A DNA stretch of 43,773 nt from a virus: positions 1-43,773 of IMG/VR virus record IMGVR_UViG_3300009108_000017. The stretch is one strand, 5' to 3'. The position numbers and the translations under genes were made by a program. The notes beneath the pieces were generated by a model. It did no database searches. It had not been told where the DNA came from and saw nothing but the letters and a program-made list of their open reading frames with translations. Shown one piece after another: positions 7,671 through 14,584 of the stretch (the first letter of the stretch is position 1; every line of letters starts with the position of its first letter).

Positions 7671-8745
7671 CAGAATTTAATGCCTCCTCATGCAAAATTT
7701 GCAATAATCGTTTTACTTTATTTCTTTCTATACGTTTCTCATGGTCTATCGGCATACTATCCACATACTCTTGTAAGAATGTAGATGTATTACCAATTTC
7801 AACATCTTCACTTTCTTCCAGATTAGAATATCTTGCTGTATATTCAGACAAGTCCTCAAGTATAATTAAATCTATTGGATTTGATTTGTACATACGATCT
7901 AAAAATGTTTCAAACTCTGGTATCTTAGTTTTATTTTCTACAATCAATTTAACAATCTTATCTGTATAAAAACTAGTATCCAATGATCTAAAATTATTTT
8001 CCCAATTCTCATCATCATAATATATCTTTTCAAACAAACGATACTTATTTGTTATAAACTCAGCTTCTCTGGTTTCTGTATCAAATACATGAAACCCTTT
8101 TGGGTCATCATAGTCATTCCAAGTTATTTCATATGGAGCTCCAAGATAATGTATATTACCCTTACTAGACTTATGATGATAGTGTCCCGATGCGACAAAC
8201 TCATATCTATTAAATAGACTTGGTTTCAATCCAGTACCAGCTACATAATTTTTATACATAGCAAACCCTTCAACTTCCAGATGACCAAAAGCAACCTGAG
8301 CTTTAGAGTTCTTAATAAAGTCTAATGTCCTATCAAAGTTTTCAGAATTAATCCACGGGATCAAATCAATTAATGTACCATCAATAGAGATTGTTGAAAC
8401 TTCTGGATACACTTCTATATTTTCATAATGTCCATATAATAGTTTAGAACTATTCACTCCATTTGTATTTCTATAATAAGTAGAATGATTGCCTACAATA
8501 GAATGTAATGTAATATGATTCTCTCTCATAACATCAAAATAGTATTCGCGTACTCTATCCAGTATCGCAAAATTGACATACTTTCGGCGATCAAAGGTAT
8601 CACCCAAATCTATTACTGTATGAATTTTATTTTCTTTTAGGTATGGAAAAAACTGATTAGTATAAAACTTTTCTATATAATCATTAAAAGATTTACTATC
8701 ACTCTTACCACCAAAATGTTGATCTGTTATCAAAGCTACTTTCAC
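7663..8745 (-). CDS. 47: Recombination endonuclease subunit gp47 (Mre11/SbcD-like)
   Basis: 360 residues, close to T4 gp47. Phosphoesterase motifs are in order: DQH (8-10), GDTFDRR (48-54), GNHST (85-89), a GHLEVEG segment near 165, and SGHYHHK near 195, which supply the two-metal site. The start is a GTG at 8745 that overlaps the stop of the 58-residue zinc-ribbon gene (GTGA); the translated N-terminus MKVALITDQHFGG begins just as in family members. It is the nuclease partner of gp46. Confidence 0.96.
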   Translation of the reverse strand: MKVALITDQHFGGKSDSKSFNDYIEKFYTNQFFPYLKENKIHTVIDLGDTFDRRKYVNFAILDRVREYYFDVMRENHITLHSIVGNHSTYYRNTNGVNSSKLLYGHYENIEVYPEVSTISIDGTLIDLIPWINSENFDRTLDFIKNSKAQVAFGHLEVEGFAMYKNYVAGTGLKPSLFNRYEFVASGHYHHKSSKGNIHYLGAPYEITWNDYDDPKGFHVFDTETREAEFITNKYRLFEKIYYDDENWENNFRSLDTSFYTDKIVKLIVENKTKIPEFETFLDRMYKSNPIDLIILEDLSEYTARYSNLEESEDVEIGNTSTFLQEYVDSMPIDHEKRIERNKVKRLLQILHEEALNSDE

Positions 8746-8918
8746 TTATACTTTTTCTCCCATTTATGATTACATCTTGTACATTCAAAAATTTGTACTG
8801 TTGTTCCATCAGGACCTCGTTCTACATCATAACTACAATTAGTAAATGCATAGTCTGGTTCATGTTCTTTACATCTTGGACATTCTTGCATGGCCATTAT
8901 GTTATAATCATTTGCCAT
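8742..8918 (-). CDS. Zinc-ribbon protein (58 aa)
   Basis: 58 residues from an ATG at 8918 with an AAGGAG site. Two CxxC pairs, CPRC (13-16) and CTRC (46-49), flank a beta-hairpin-like middle, and the end is HKWEKKYK. This layout resembles the C-terminal zinc ribbon of TFIIS-like or RNA-polymerase subunit proteins (final FECTRCNHKW). It is coupled to gp47 by a 4-base overlap. A nucleic-acid or polymerase-binding role is possible; function not known. Confidence 0.8.
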   Translation of the reverse strand: MANDYNIMAMQECPRCKEHEPDYAFTNCSYDVERGPDGTTVQIFECTRCNHKWEKKYK

Positions 8919-8929
8919 TCAACATCTCC

Positions 8930-9541
8930 TTATTTTGTATAATTTAACCAACCAGTTAAAATATATTTTTTATGAGTTTGAGATATTTGTCCTCTATGAG
9001 TATGTGTCCAATCAGATGGCCAAATCAATGTTAATCCTTTTTTTGCTGGTGATGTTATCTTCTGGTACATAAATTCAGTTCCAGCCTCTGATACATCATT
9101 TAAATATGTCATAAAAACTAAACATCTTGTTTGATCTTTTAAACCATTTCGTTCACAATGCCAATTTTTATATCCTTCACTTGGTTCATATTTCTGTAAA
9201 TTAATACCCTCAGTTATATTATATTCTGCTATTAATCCAGCTCTATTATATTTGTATTCATATTCTTTAATACATAAATTTAAATACATTAAATACTCAC
9301 TCAACAACCGACTATCTTCTTCATCTTGTAAAATATCAAAACCAATATCCATACTTTTTTTTCTACTATCATTTACAACTATATCATCCTTCGCATTGAA
9401 AATTGTTCCTCTTATTTGTCTATCGGGATGTTCATCAAAATATTTTATTGCATCATCACAAATATGATCTGGTATATAACAACCATGTATAAAAGAACTA
9501 TCATCAAACTCATGTAGCTTCAATGTTGTTGGTCTAACCAT
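8930..9541 (-). CDS. 2OG-Fe(II) oxygenase (prolyl 4-hydroxylase-like)
   Basis: 203 residues. The double-stranded beta-helix core shows the iron triad H128-x-E130 (WHCE) and a distal His in WTHTHRG (H180 or H182), with a basic residue about 10 further on (K191/K192) for 2-oxoglutarate. The segment WPSDWTHTHRG is typical of the phage and cyanophage members. These enzymes hydroxylate proteins, lipids, nucleobases or small molecules. The HxE rather than HxD iron ligand is a minor departure. The start overlaps the proline dehydrogenase stop by 8 bases, so the two are co-translated. Confidence 0.9.
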   Translation of the reverse strand: MVRPTTLKLHEFDDSSFIHGCYIPDHICDDAIKYFDEHPDRQIRGTIFNAKDDIVVNDSRKKSMDIGFDILQDEEDSRLLSEYLMYLNLCIKEYEYKYNRAGLIAEYNITEGINLQKYEPSEGYKNWHCERNGLKDQTRCLVFMTYLNDVSEAGTEFMYQKITSPAKKGLTLIWPSDWTHTHRGQISQTHKKYILTGWLNYTK

Positions 9542-10436
9542 TCCACATTTCTTTTACGATATTAGAAATTATAAACTTTAAGTTTTTAAATTCACGCAAT
9601 CTTCGTAAAGTGTATGGTAGCCAATCTTCACCAAATGGAACATATAGTCTAACACAATACCCCTGCTTTTGCAAGGAAGAACTTAGATCACGGCGTATCC
9701 CGTATAACATCTCTATAATAAGATCAGTCTTTTCTATATTAAATCTATTTAAATAACCAAGTATATCATCTAACAACTTCTCATCATGTGTACCTATAGC
9801 TGGTGTAGGAGTTGTATCATTCTTATAATGATAATAAGATCGACACCTATCAGACACCAAACGCAAAGCTTGTTTCAAAAACGTATCGTGTAATAAATCT
9901 TTTCTCTTGTATGCTTTTGTAATATGTTCTTTATATGCACCCTTCACTAATCTAACAGACACTCCCTTCTCCATCATTTCTGTTAAATCTTTATCTGTTC
10001 TATATAGATTCGATTGTAATGCTATTCCAATATTAGGAAACTTGGTTCTCAATTTAAGAGCTAGATCAATCGTATCTTGTGTAACAGTTGAATCTTCCAT
10101 GTCCAATCGTACAGTCATTCCATGTAAATAAGCTCTGTGTACAATCTCATTCAAACGTGCATAACAATTCTCTTTATTTAATAACAATCCTAGTTGAGTG
10201 GGTTTAATAGAAATATCCAATGGATAATTAACCATCTCATAATAAAAAATTATATCATTATACTGTGCTAAAGCTTTATCACATTGTTCTTCAGTCTTAC
10301 TGATCTCACCAAGATAATCAATCGTTATATCATAACCATCAGTAATAAGTTGACTGATTACAGGTATAGCGGAATCGAAATCCACACCAGCAATAAATCT
10401 TTTTGCAAACGGGTAAATCAATTTGTCAATATTCAT
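9534..10436 (-). CDS. Proline dehydrogenase (monofunctional PRODH, FAD-dependent)
   Basis: 300 residues, the length of monofunctional bacterial PRODH. Conserved barrel segments are all present in order: SIKPTQLG (76-83), RLDMED (110-115), ALQSNLYRT (139-147), VRLVKGAYKE (161-170), GTHD (215-218), EMLYGIR (242-248) and VRLYVPFGEDWLPYTLRRL (262-280), which holds the Arg pair that binds the proline carboxylate. The enzyme oxidises proline to pyrroline-5-carboxylate and passes electrons through FAD to quinone at the membrane. It overlaps gp55 by 4 bases and the 2OG oxygenase by 8. No P5C-dehydrogenase is present, so the host must complete the path to glutamate. Likely an auxiliary metabolic gene that draws energy from proline. 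Confidence 0.93.
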   Translation of the reverse strand: MNIDKLIYPFAKRFIAGVDFDSAIPVISQLITDGYDITIDYLGEISKTEEQCDKALAQYNDIIFYYEMVNYPLDISIKPTQLGLLLNKENCYARLNEIVHRAYLHGMTVRLDMEDSTVTQDTIDLALKLRTKFPNIGIALQSNLYRTDKDLTEMMEKGVSVRLVKGAYKEHITKAYKRKDLLHDTFLKQALRLVSDRCRSYYHYKNDTTPTPAIGTHDEKLLDDILGYLNRFNIEKTDLIIEMLYGIRRDLSSSLQKQGYCVRLYVPFGEDWLPYTLRRLREFKNLKFIISNIVKEMWNG

Positions 10437-10960
10437 CTCATAAATCTCTCAACACCTTTAATTTTATTTTTTTTCTTTTGTGATTGATAAGGAGATTCAG
10501 CATACTTCTCATGTGTGCGTAGATATTCAATATATGTTGTTACTTGTTTCTGTTGATCTTCACCAGCTGCACTTACTTGTTGTAAAATACCAGATCGTTC
10601 AACATACAAATACTTCAAATGCATCTGCTTCTTTTCTTTCTGTATCCTACGAACAAATGCATGATGAATGATTTGTGTAAAATAAGAAAATGGATTGTGT
10701 GATTTCTCTGGATTAAAATTATGTGCATAGAGTAAACAGTTCTCTATACCATCACTCACTAGATCATCACGAAAAGTATAGTTAATGAAGTTTGGTTTCC
10801 ATGCCAAGTTCTCTGATATCTTGAGAAAACACTCTGCCATATATGGTGTACTAGGTGGATCAGGATCCTCAACTTCTCTTGCATCAAGAACTCGTTGCTT
10901 CCACTTCTTTACTTCTTTAAAAAACTTTTCGTTATCTACATAATGTTTTGGATTAGCCAT
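10433..10960 (-). CDS. 55: Late-transcription sigma factor gp55
   Basis: 175 residues, near the T4 gp55 length. The segment from about 50 to 120 (NFINYTFRDDLVSDGIENCLLY... NPFSYFTQIIHHAFVRRIQKEKKQ) matches sigma-70 region 2, which binds the core polymerase clamp and the TATAAATA late promoter -10. The C-terminus is short and basic, as expected where a sliding clamp coactivator supplies the missing function. TATAAATA sites upstream of several structural genes in this window fit its activity. Confidence 0.93.
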   Translation of the reverse strand: MANPKHYVDNEKFFKEVKKWKQRVLDAREVEDPDPPSTPYMAECFLKISENLAWKPNFINYTFRDDLVSDGIENCLLYAHNFNPEKSHNPFSYFTQIIHHAFVRRIQKEKKQMHLKYLYVERSGILQQVSAAGEDQQKQVTTYIEYLRTHEKYAESPYQSQKKKNKIKGVERFMR

Positions 10961-11388
10961 TACTTCACTCCAGTTGAACCAAGGCCTCCACCTCGATCAT
11001 TATCTTTATTTAACTCATATACTTCTTCAAGTTTTGCTTGAGTCATAGGACTAATAACCAACTGTGCAATACGATCACCCTTCTTTACTTCGTATGCCCA
11101 ATGATGATGATTCATCAATATAACTTTAAGTTCATCACGATAACCAGAATCAATAGTGCCAGGTGAATTTAAAACGTGTACTCCATGCTTGGCAGCTAAT
11201 CCAGACCTCGAACGCATTTGTCCCTCATACCCGAATGGTATAATAATATAAAGACCTGTTCCGATTGTTTCCCAATGAAAACCACGAATTGACACATCTT
11301 CATTTGAACGAATATCCATTCCAGCATCACCATCTTTTTTATACTCTGGTAATGGATTATCAGTTTCTTTATAAATTTTAATTTTCAT
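10960..11388 (-). CDS. dut: dUTP diphosphatase (trimeric dUTPase)
   Basis: 142 residues. All five motifs are visible: AGMDIRS (22-28), RSGLAAKHG, the uracil-binding GTIDSGYRDELKV, GDRIAQLV, and the C-terminal Gly-rich arm RGGGLGSTG. It hydrolyses dUTP to dUMP and pyrophosphate, keeping uracil out of phage DNA and feeding dTMP synthesis. The start overlaps the upstream zinc-finger gene by 11 bases and the stop overlaps the gp55 ATG by one base. Confidence 0.96.
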   Translation of the reverse strand: MKIKIYKETDNPLPEYKKDGDAGMDIRSNEDVSIRGFHWETIGTGLYIIIPFGYEGQMRSRSGLAAKHGVHVLNSPGTIDSGYRDELKVILMNHHHWAYEVKKGDRIAQLVISPMTQAKLEEVYELNKDNDRGGGLGSTGVK

Positions 11389-11608
11389 GGTTCGGCCAGT
11401 CCTTTGCGTTAATTCCTATTGGTGTACATTTTGTCGAACTATAAGAGTATTCTGTTTCAACCTGTGCAGGTCGATTAATTGGAAAACTTTGTATGCGTTG
11501 ACATTCTTCACATTCAAAATAACGATACCACTTATGGTCACTAATACCTTCAGCTATCTGCTTGCAGGTATTCATCTGACAATTCGGACATTTCCTCTTC
11601 ATTTTCAT
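11378..11608 (-). CDS. Zinc-ribbon protein (76 aa)
   Basis: 76 residues: CPNC (8-11) and CEEC (33-36) around a short hydrophobic hairpin (HKWYRYFE), then a polar tail with no known motif. It fits a single zinc ribbon of the kind found in small phage transcription or replication accessory proteins. Function not known. The start lies inside the 3' part of the preceding 57-residue gene in another frame, and its end overlaps the dUTPase start. Confidence 0.75.
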   Translation of the reverse strand: MKMKRKCPNCQMNTCKQIAEGISDHKWYRYFECEECQRIQSFPINRPAQVETEYSYSSTKCTPIGINAKDWPNHEN

Positions 11609-11723
11609 AATCGTGTACCACCTTTTTTAATTCGTTTCTAATTTGAAACTTTTTCCAGATTCGTTTTTGTCTTTTCTTCTGCTTTGACTTATCTGTTGAC
11701 ATCTTTCTGTATGTCTTACCCAC
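11550..11723 (-). CDS. Small basic protein (57 aa) behind uvsW
   Basis: A 57-residue frame from a GTG at 11723 preceded by AGGAG at good spacing; an internal ATG at 11702 is an alternative start. The N-terminal 35 residues are strongly basic (KSKQKKRQKRIWKKFQIR) and the last 20 acidic (YENEEEMSELSDEY). It overlaps the next gene by 59 bases in another frame. T4 also has a small gene (uvsW.1) next to uvsW, but similarity cannot be judged here. Nucleic-acid binding is plausible from charge alone. Confidence 0.55.
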   Translation of the reverse strand: MGKTYRKMSTDKSKQKKRQKRIWKKFQIRNELKKVVHDYENEEEMSELSDEYLQADS

Positions 11724-11738
11724 TTCTCTATCTCCTAT

Positions 11739-13250
11739 TTATATGGTTACTTTTTGAAAATTATAGTCGAATTTTTCGTCAGCATATATCTTAACACGAT
11801 CTCTCCAATGTTTAAGCCCGTAGTTATCTCGTTTTTTCCAATGTAAGTCATCAACTATATCGTACAGTACTGCTTGGTTGTTCTTATCATCTAGTCTTAA
11901 TATTCTACCAATAGATTGCAAGTTTCTAATCTTGGCCTTGTACGGGTGTGCAAATATTAATGATTGCAAATTCTTTATATTAACACCCGTTGATAGAACA
12001 CCAGATGATGCTATGATAACTGCATCTTTACATTTCTCTGTGATAGCACGAATTGATTCTCGTTCTTCCACATCAGTTTCGCCTGCTATAAAAAACACAT
12101 CTCTTGGATATGACTTTCCGGCCACTTCATTAATAGCCATTTTTCTTTCCATCATCTTCTTCAATACTTTACCATGCTTCTCTACATAATTAAATAGAAT
12201 CAAAGTATTGCCTGTTTGATCTAATGCAAGATTACAGATAAAGTTATTTCGTTTTGTATGTGATACAATAAAATCTATTTCTTCTTTATATGTTGATTTC
12301 TTTTGTGAATCTCTTTCTGCTTCTGGATACTGCATCAATAAACATTGTATCTTTAAATCAGATATATGTTTATCTTTCATCAACTGTTTAGATGTTACAG
12401 CCTTATAGACTTGTCCAAACAATCCTTCCAAAACAAATTGATGTGTCTTGGATTCAGTCAATGTTCCAGTAGTTCCAAATCTATATCGACAACTCACCAT
12501 CTTTTCAAGTATGCCTTTCAATGATGTTGCACTACACAAGTGAGCCTCATCACCAACTACCATACCAAACTGTTTAAAGAATGGAACTCCAAGTCTAAAC
12601 AATGATTGCCATGTAGAAATTACAATCTGTTTATCTGTTTTCTTATCTCTACCAGAATAAATCATATGACATTGACTCTTACCATCCCACTTATCATGTG
12701 ATGAATAATCAAGAAAATCATTATACATCTGTGTCACCAGATTGGTTGTTGGCACAAGTATTAGTATCTTATCATTATCTAAAAAATTCTGATGCCATCT
12801 TATTAAAGAGTATATAACCAGACTCTTTCCAGAAGATGTTGGTGAAAGCAAAAGAGCTCTCTCTTTCTTTACACAATGAGTAAATGATTTTATCTGATAA
12901 TCTCTCGGCACAATTGGTTTCTGTTTACAATGAAGATTGAGTGCTTTAAAGAAATCATTAATATTTTCTTCAGATAAACCAGAGGTAGGTGTGATACTAA
13001 CGACATCACTTTTAACTGGATAATGTCGTTGCATAGCAAACTTCATAAGATGATCGTATAGACCAGTATAAAGCTGTTGTGTTTTAATATTGAATAGACG
13101 AATCTTGCCATCCCATATCTTGTTTCGATACTGTGGCATGAATTGAAAGCCTGGGACTTGAAATGAGAAAAACTCATTCAGTTCTTGAGCAATATGTCTT
13201 TCACAGGAAATCATTAAAAATGTTTCGTTCTGTTTTCCAACAGTTATCAT
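11739..13250 (-). CDS. uvsW: UvsW ATP-dependent helicase
   Basis: 503 residues, the T4 UvsW size. A small N-terminal domain (about 1-100) precedes an SF2 helicase: Walker A SPTSSGKS (136-143), DEAH box GDEAH (233-237), motif III GTTGT, and a C-terminal RecA-like domain with motif VI QSIGRILR. UvsW unwinds branched DNA and R-loops, drives fork regression and helps move the phage from origin-dependent to recombination-dependent replication. It follows uvsY with a 2-base gap. Confidence 0.96.
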   Translation of the reverse strand: MITVGKQNETFLMISCERHIAQELNEFFSFQVPGFQFMPQYRNKIWDGKIRLFNIKTQQLYTGLYDHLMKFAMQRHYPVKSDVVSITPTSGLSEENINDFFKALNLHCKQKPIVPRDYQIKSFTHCVKKERALLLSPTSSGKSLVIYSLIRWHQNFLDNDKILILVPTTNLVTQMYNDFLDYSSHDKWDGKSQCHMIYSGRDKKTDKQIVISTWQSLFRLGVPFFKQFGMVVGDEAHLCSATSLKGILEKMVSCRYRFGTTGTLTESKTHQFVLEGLFGQVYKAVTSKQLMKDKHISDLKIQCLLMQYPEAERDSQKKSTYKEEIDFIVSHTKRNNFICNLALDQTGNTLILFNYVEKHGKVLKKMMERKMAINEVAGKSYPRDVFFIAGETDVEERESIRAITEKCKDAVIIASSGVLSTGVNIKNLQSLIFAHPYKAKIRNLQSIGRILRLDDKNNQAVLYDIVDDLHWKKRDNYGLKHWRDRVKIYADEKFDYNFQKVTI

Positions 13251-13252
13251 AA

Positions 13253-13681
13253 TTAAAAGGCACCACCCATAAACTTTTGGTGTTCAAGTGCGTTCTTTAT
13301 ATTAAAAGATTTATTCTGCATAACCTTTCCAGCTTCTACTACTAACTTTAATTTCTCTGTTTGTGCTGTGATTCTATCTTGAATTTCATTTAAGATTAAA
13401 TCTGAATCCAAGAAAACATTAAGATCAGATTTTAAAACTTTATGGTCAAATGGTTCTTTATCATATACATCAGGGTCTGCTTTTCCCATGTAATACATCC
13501 ATCTATTATATCTTGCAACATTATATTCTTTCTCAAGAAATCTCAAACGTAGTGCTTCGTCATGTGCCATTTGTTGATACTTGACTGCTTGCTCAGAAAT
13601 TCTAAGCGACTCAACATCCAGTTGAGTGTGGTCAATCTTTTTATCTTTTTCTAATTGGGTTTTTATATCATCAATTTTCAT
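13253..13681 (-). CDS. uvsY: UvsY recombination mediator
   Basis: 142 residues against 137 in T4. The N-terminus MKIDDIKTQLEKDKKIDHTQLD has the same layout as T4 UvsY, followed by helices with RWMYYMGKADPDVYD and a C-terminal helix that mediates hexamer formation. UvsY loads UvsX recombinase on gp32-covered single-stranded DNA. There is no ribosome-binding site upstream of the ATG, and the predicted transcription start falls on the ATG itself, so the mRNA may be leaderless. Confidence 0.9.
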   Translation of the reverse strand: MKIDDIKTQLEKDKKIDHTQLDVESLRISEQAVKYQQMAHDEALRLRFLEKEYNVARYNRWMYYMGKADPDVYDKEPFDHKVLKSDLNVFLDSDLILNEIQDRITAQTEKLKLVVEAGKVMQNKSFNIKNALEHQKFMGGAF

Positions 13682-13687
13682 GTAACT

Positions 13688-13724
13688 ATAATAACATAAT
13701 AGAAATAGAAATACAAGGAAGAAG
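13688..13724 (-). promoter_or_regulatory. Box-type promoter of uvsY
   Basis: Minus strand: CTTCTTCCTTGTAT (13724-13711), 17-base spacer, TATTAT (13693-13688) with extended TGT. The start is expected 7 bases past the -10, near 13681, which is the A of the uvsY ATG. The box starts two bases after the stop of the tube-like gene. Confidence 0.72.
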
Positions 13725-13725
13725 T

Positions 13726-14259
13726 TTAGCCAATCTTTGCGATGTTAAACATTCCTTTAAAATTAAATGTAGCATCAACAACTATGGGGTCAAGTGCCGA
13801 AACTGTGGTATCAAATTGCATAGCACTAAGAGATGTCGGATATACATCATTAAATGTAAATTGATAATTGGGGTTGGATTTATTTGTTTGTACAAAAACA
13901 TTCATATCAGAAAACATGCTCGCATATTCTGAAGCCTCTGAAGCATCTTTCAATGTTTTAAATTGGTCATACTCTCTAGGAAAACCAAGAGCTGTCATCC
14001 AAGTATATACTTCTTGATAATTTTTCAAATCCTCATCAACAATAAAAGATAAGTTAACAGATTCAAATGAAAGAGTATCACCTTCAACAGGCATATTCAT
14101 AAACGGCATAGGTTGAAATGCTTCTCCAAGAATAACAGCTGGTATGCCAACTCTCTGACAAAAATATTCAACACCGGGTAAACGTGAGAAATTAATTTCA
14201 AAACTAACAACATTTAATTGATTAATGTTTGTTGGTTGTGTATCTATAAGTCTACTCAT
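13726..14259 (-). CDS. Tail-tube-like (gp19-type) virion protein
   Basis: 177 residues. The N-terminal half (VVSFEINFSRLPGVEYFCQRVGIPA... FMNMPVEGDTLSFESVNLSF) follows the T4 gp19 fold pattern of 'F.v.. lPg...fcq.v.iPg......p......G....f..l...f.vde', and the C-terminal half has an LDPIVVDATFNFKG strand like a tube subunit. The standard gp19 is encoded separately at 21555. This shorter paralogue may be a baseplate-tube junction or terminator ring. It follows the 49-residue gene with an ATGA overlap. Confidence 0.7.
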   Translation of the reverse strand: MSRLIDTQPTNINQLNVVSFEINFSRLPGVEYFCQRVGIPAVILGEAFQPMPFMNMPVEGDTLSFESVNLSFIVDEDLKNYQEVYTWMTALGFPREYDQFKTLKDASEASEYASMFSDMNVFVQTNKSNPNYQFTFNDVYPTSLSAMQFDTTVSALDPIVVDATFNFKGMFNIAKIG

Positions 14260-14405
14260 TTATTTTTTTTCTCTTTAAGCATTTCAACATTTTCAATATC
14301 TTCTTCTTTTATATCTTCTATATTTATATCTTCGGATACAGCCATCTTTCGTTTATACCATAAAAAGGCTTCTTTAATTTGTTCTGCTTTATCTTTTACA
14401 TCCAT
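14256..14405 (-). CDS. Small charged helical protein (49 aa)
   Basis: 49 residues from an ATG at 14405 with a GGAG site. It is helical and charged (MDVKDKAEQIKEAFLWYKRK, then alternating Asp/Glu/Ile and a Lys-rich end). It shares an ATGA overlap with the tube-like gene, so the two are translated together. No family recognised; a small chaperone or assembly partner of the tube-like protein would fit the coupling. Confidence 0.65.
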   Translation of the reverse strand: MDVKDKAEQIKEAFLWYKRKMAVSEDINIEDIKEEDIENVEMLKEKKNK

Positions 14406-14427
14406 TTTATTTCTCCATTTTTGAGTC

Positions 14428-14476
14428 GGTGTAGATGATAAGCTATCGTGAGATTATAGTAATTATCATCTACACC
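14428..14476 (-). promoter_or_regulatory. Long stem-loop in the leader of the 49-aa/tube-like transcript
   Basis: A perfect 14-bp inverted repeat (14428-14441 and 14463-14476) encloses 21 bases, which hold a further 4-bp stem (CTAT 14443-14446 / ATAG 14456-14459). It lies between the late promoter (14513-14520) and the ATG at 14405. No U-tract follows on the minus strand, so a leader structure or RNase processing site is likelier than a simple terminator. Confidence 0.6.
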
Positions 14477-14512
14477 ATATATTCAAAAACAGAATCTTTA
14501 GATCCTGTATAG

Positions 14513-14520
14513 TATTTATA
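14513..14520 (-). promoter_or_regulatory. T4-type late promoter
   Basis: TATAAATA on the minus strand (14520-14513), the exact gp55-type late -10, with a start expected near 14506. It is about 110 bases before the 49-residue gene and 28 bases downstream of a box-type promoter, giving a tandem middle/late arrangement for this virion gene pair. Confidence 0.7.
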
Positions 14521-14547
14521 CTACTTGAACCAAGCACGACATAGAAA

Positions 14548-14584
14548 TAATAACATAAAGAAAAGCTCAATACAAGGAAAAAGT
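14548..14584 (-). promoter_or_regulatory. Box-type promoter before the 49-aa gene
   Basis: Minus strand: CTTTTTCCTTGTAT (14584-14571), 17-base spacer, TATTAT (14553-14548) with extended TGT. The box touches the last base of the nuclease stop codon. Box, spacing and TGn match the copies at 1787, 4225 and 13688. Confidence 0.7.

Noticed and set aside
11736-11743. TATAAATA overlapping the uvsW stop
   Set aside because: The predicted start would remove the ribosome site of the small gene that follows, so it cannot drive that gene; a role for later genes is not excluded.
14321-14328. TATAAATA inside the 49-residue gene
   Set aside because: It lies in coding sequence made of Asp-Ile-Asn-Ile codons; it could serve the tube-like gene but the promoter at 14513 is better placed.
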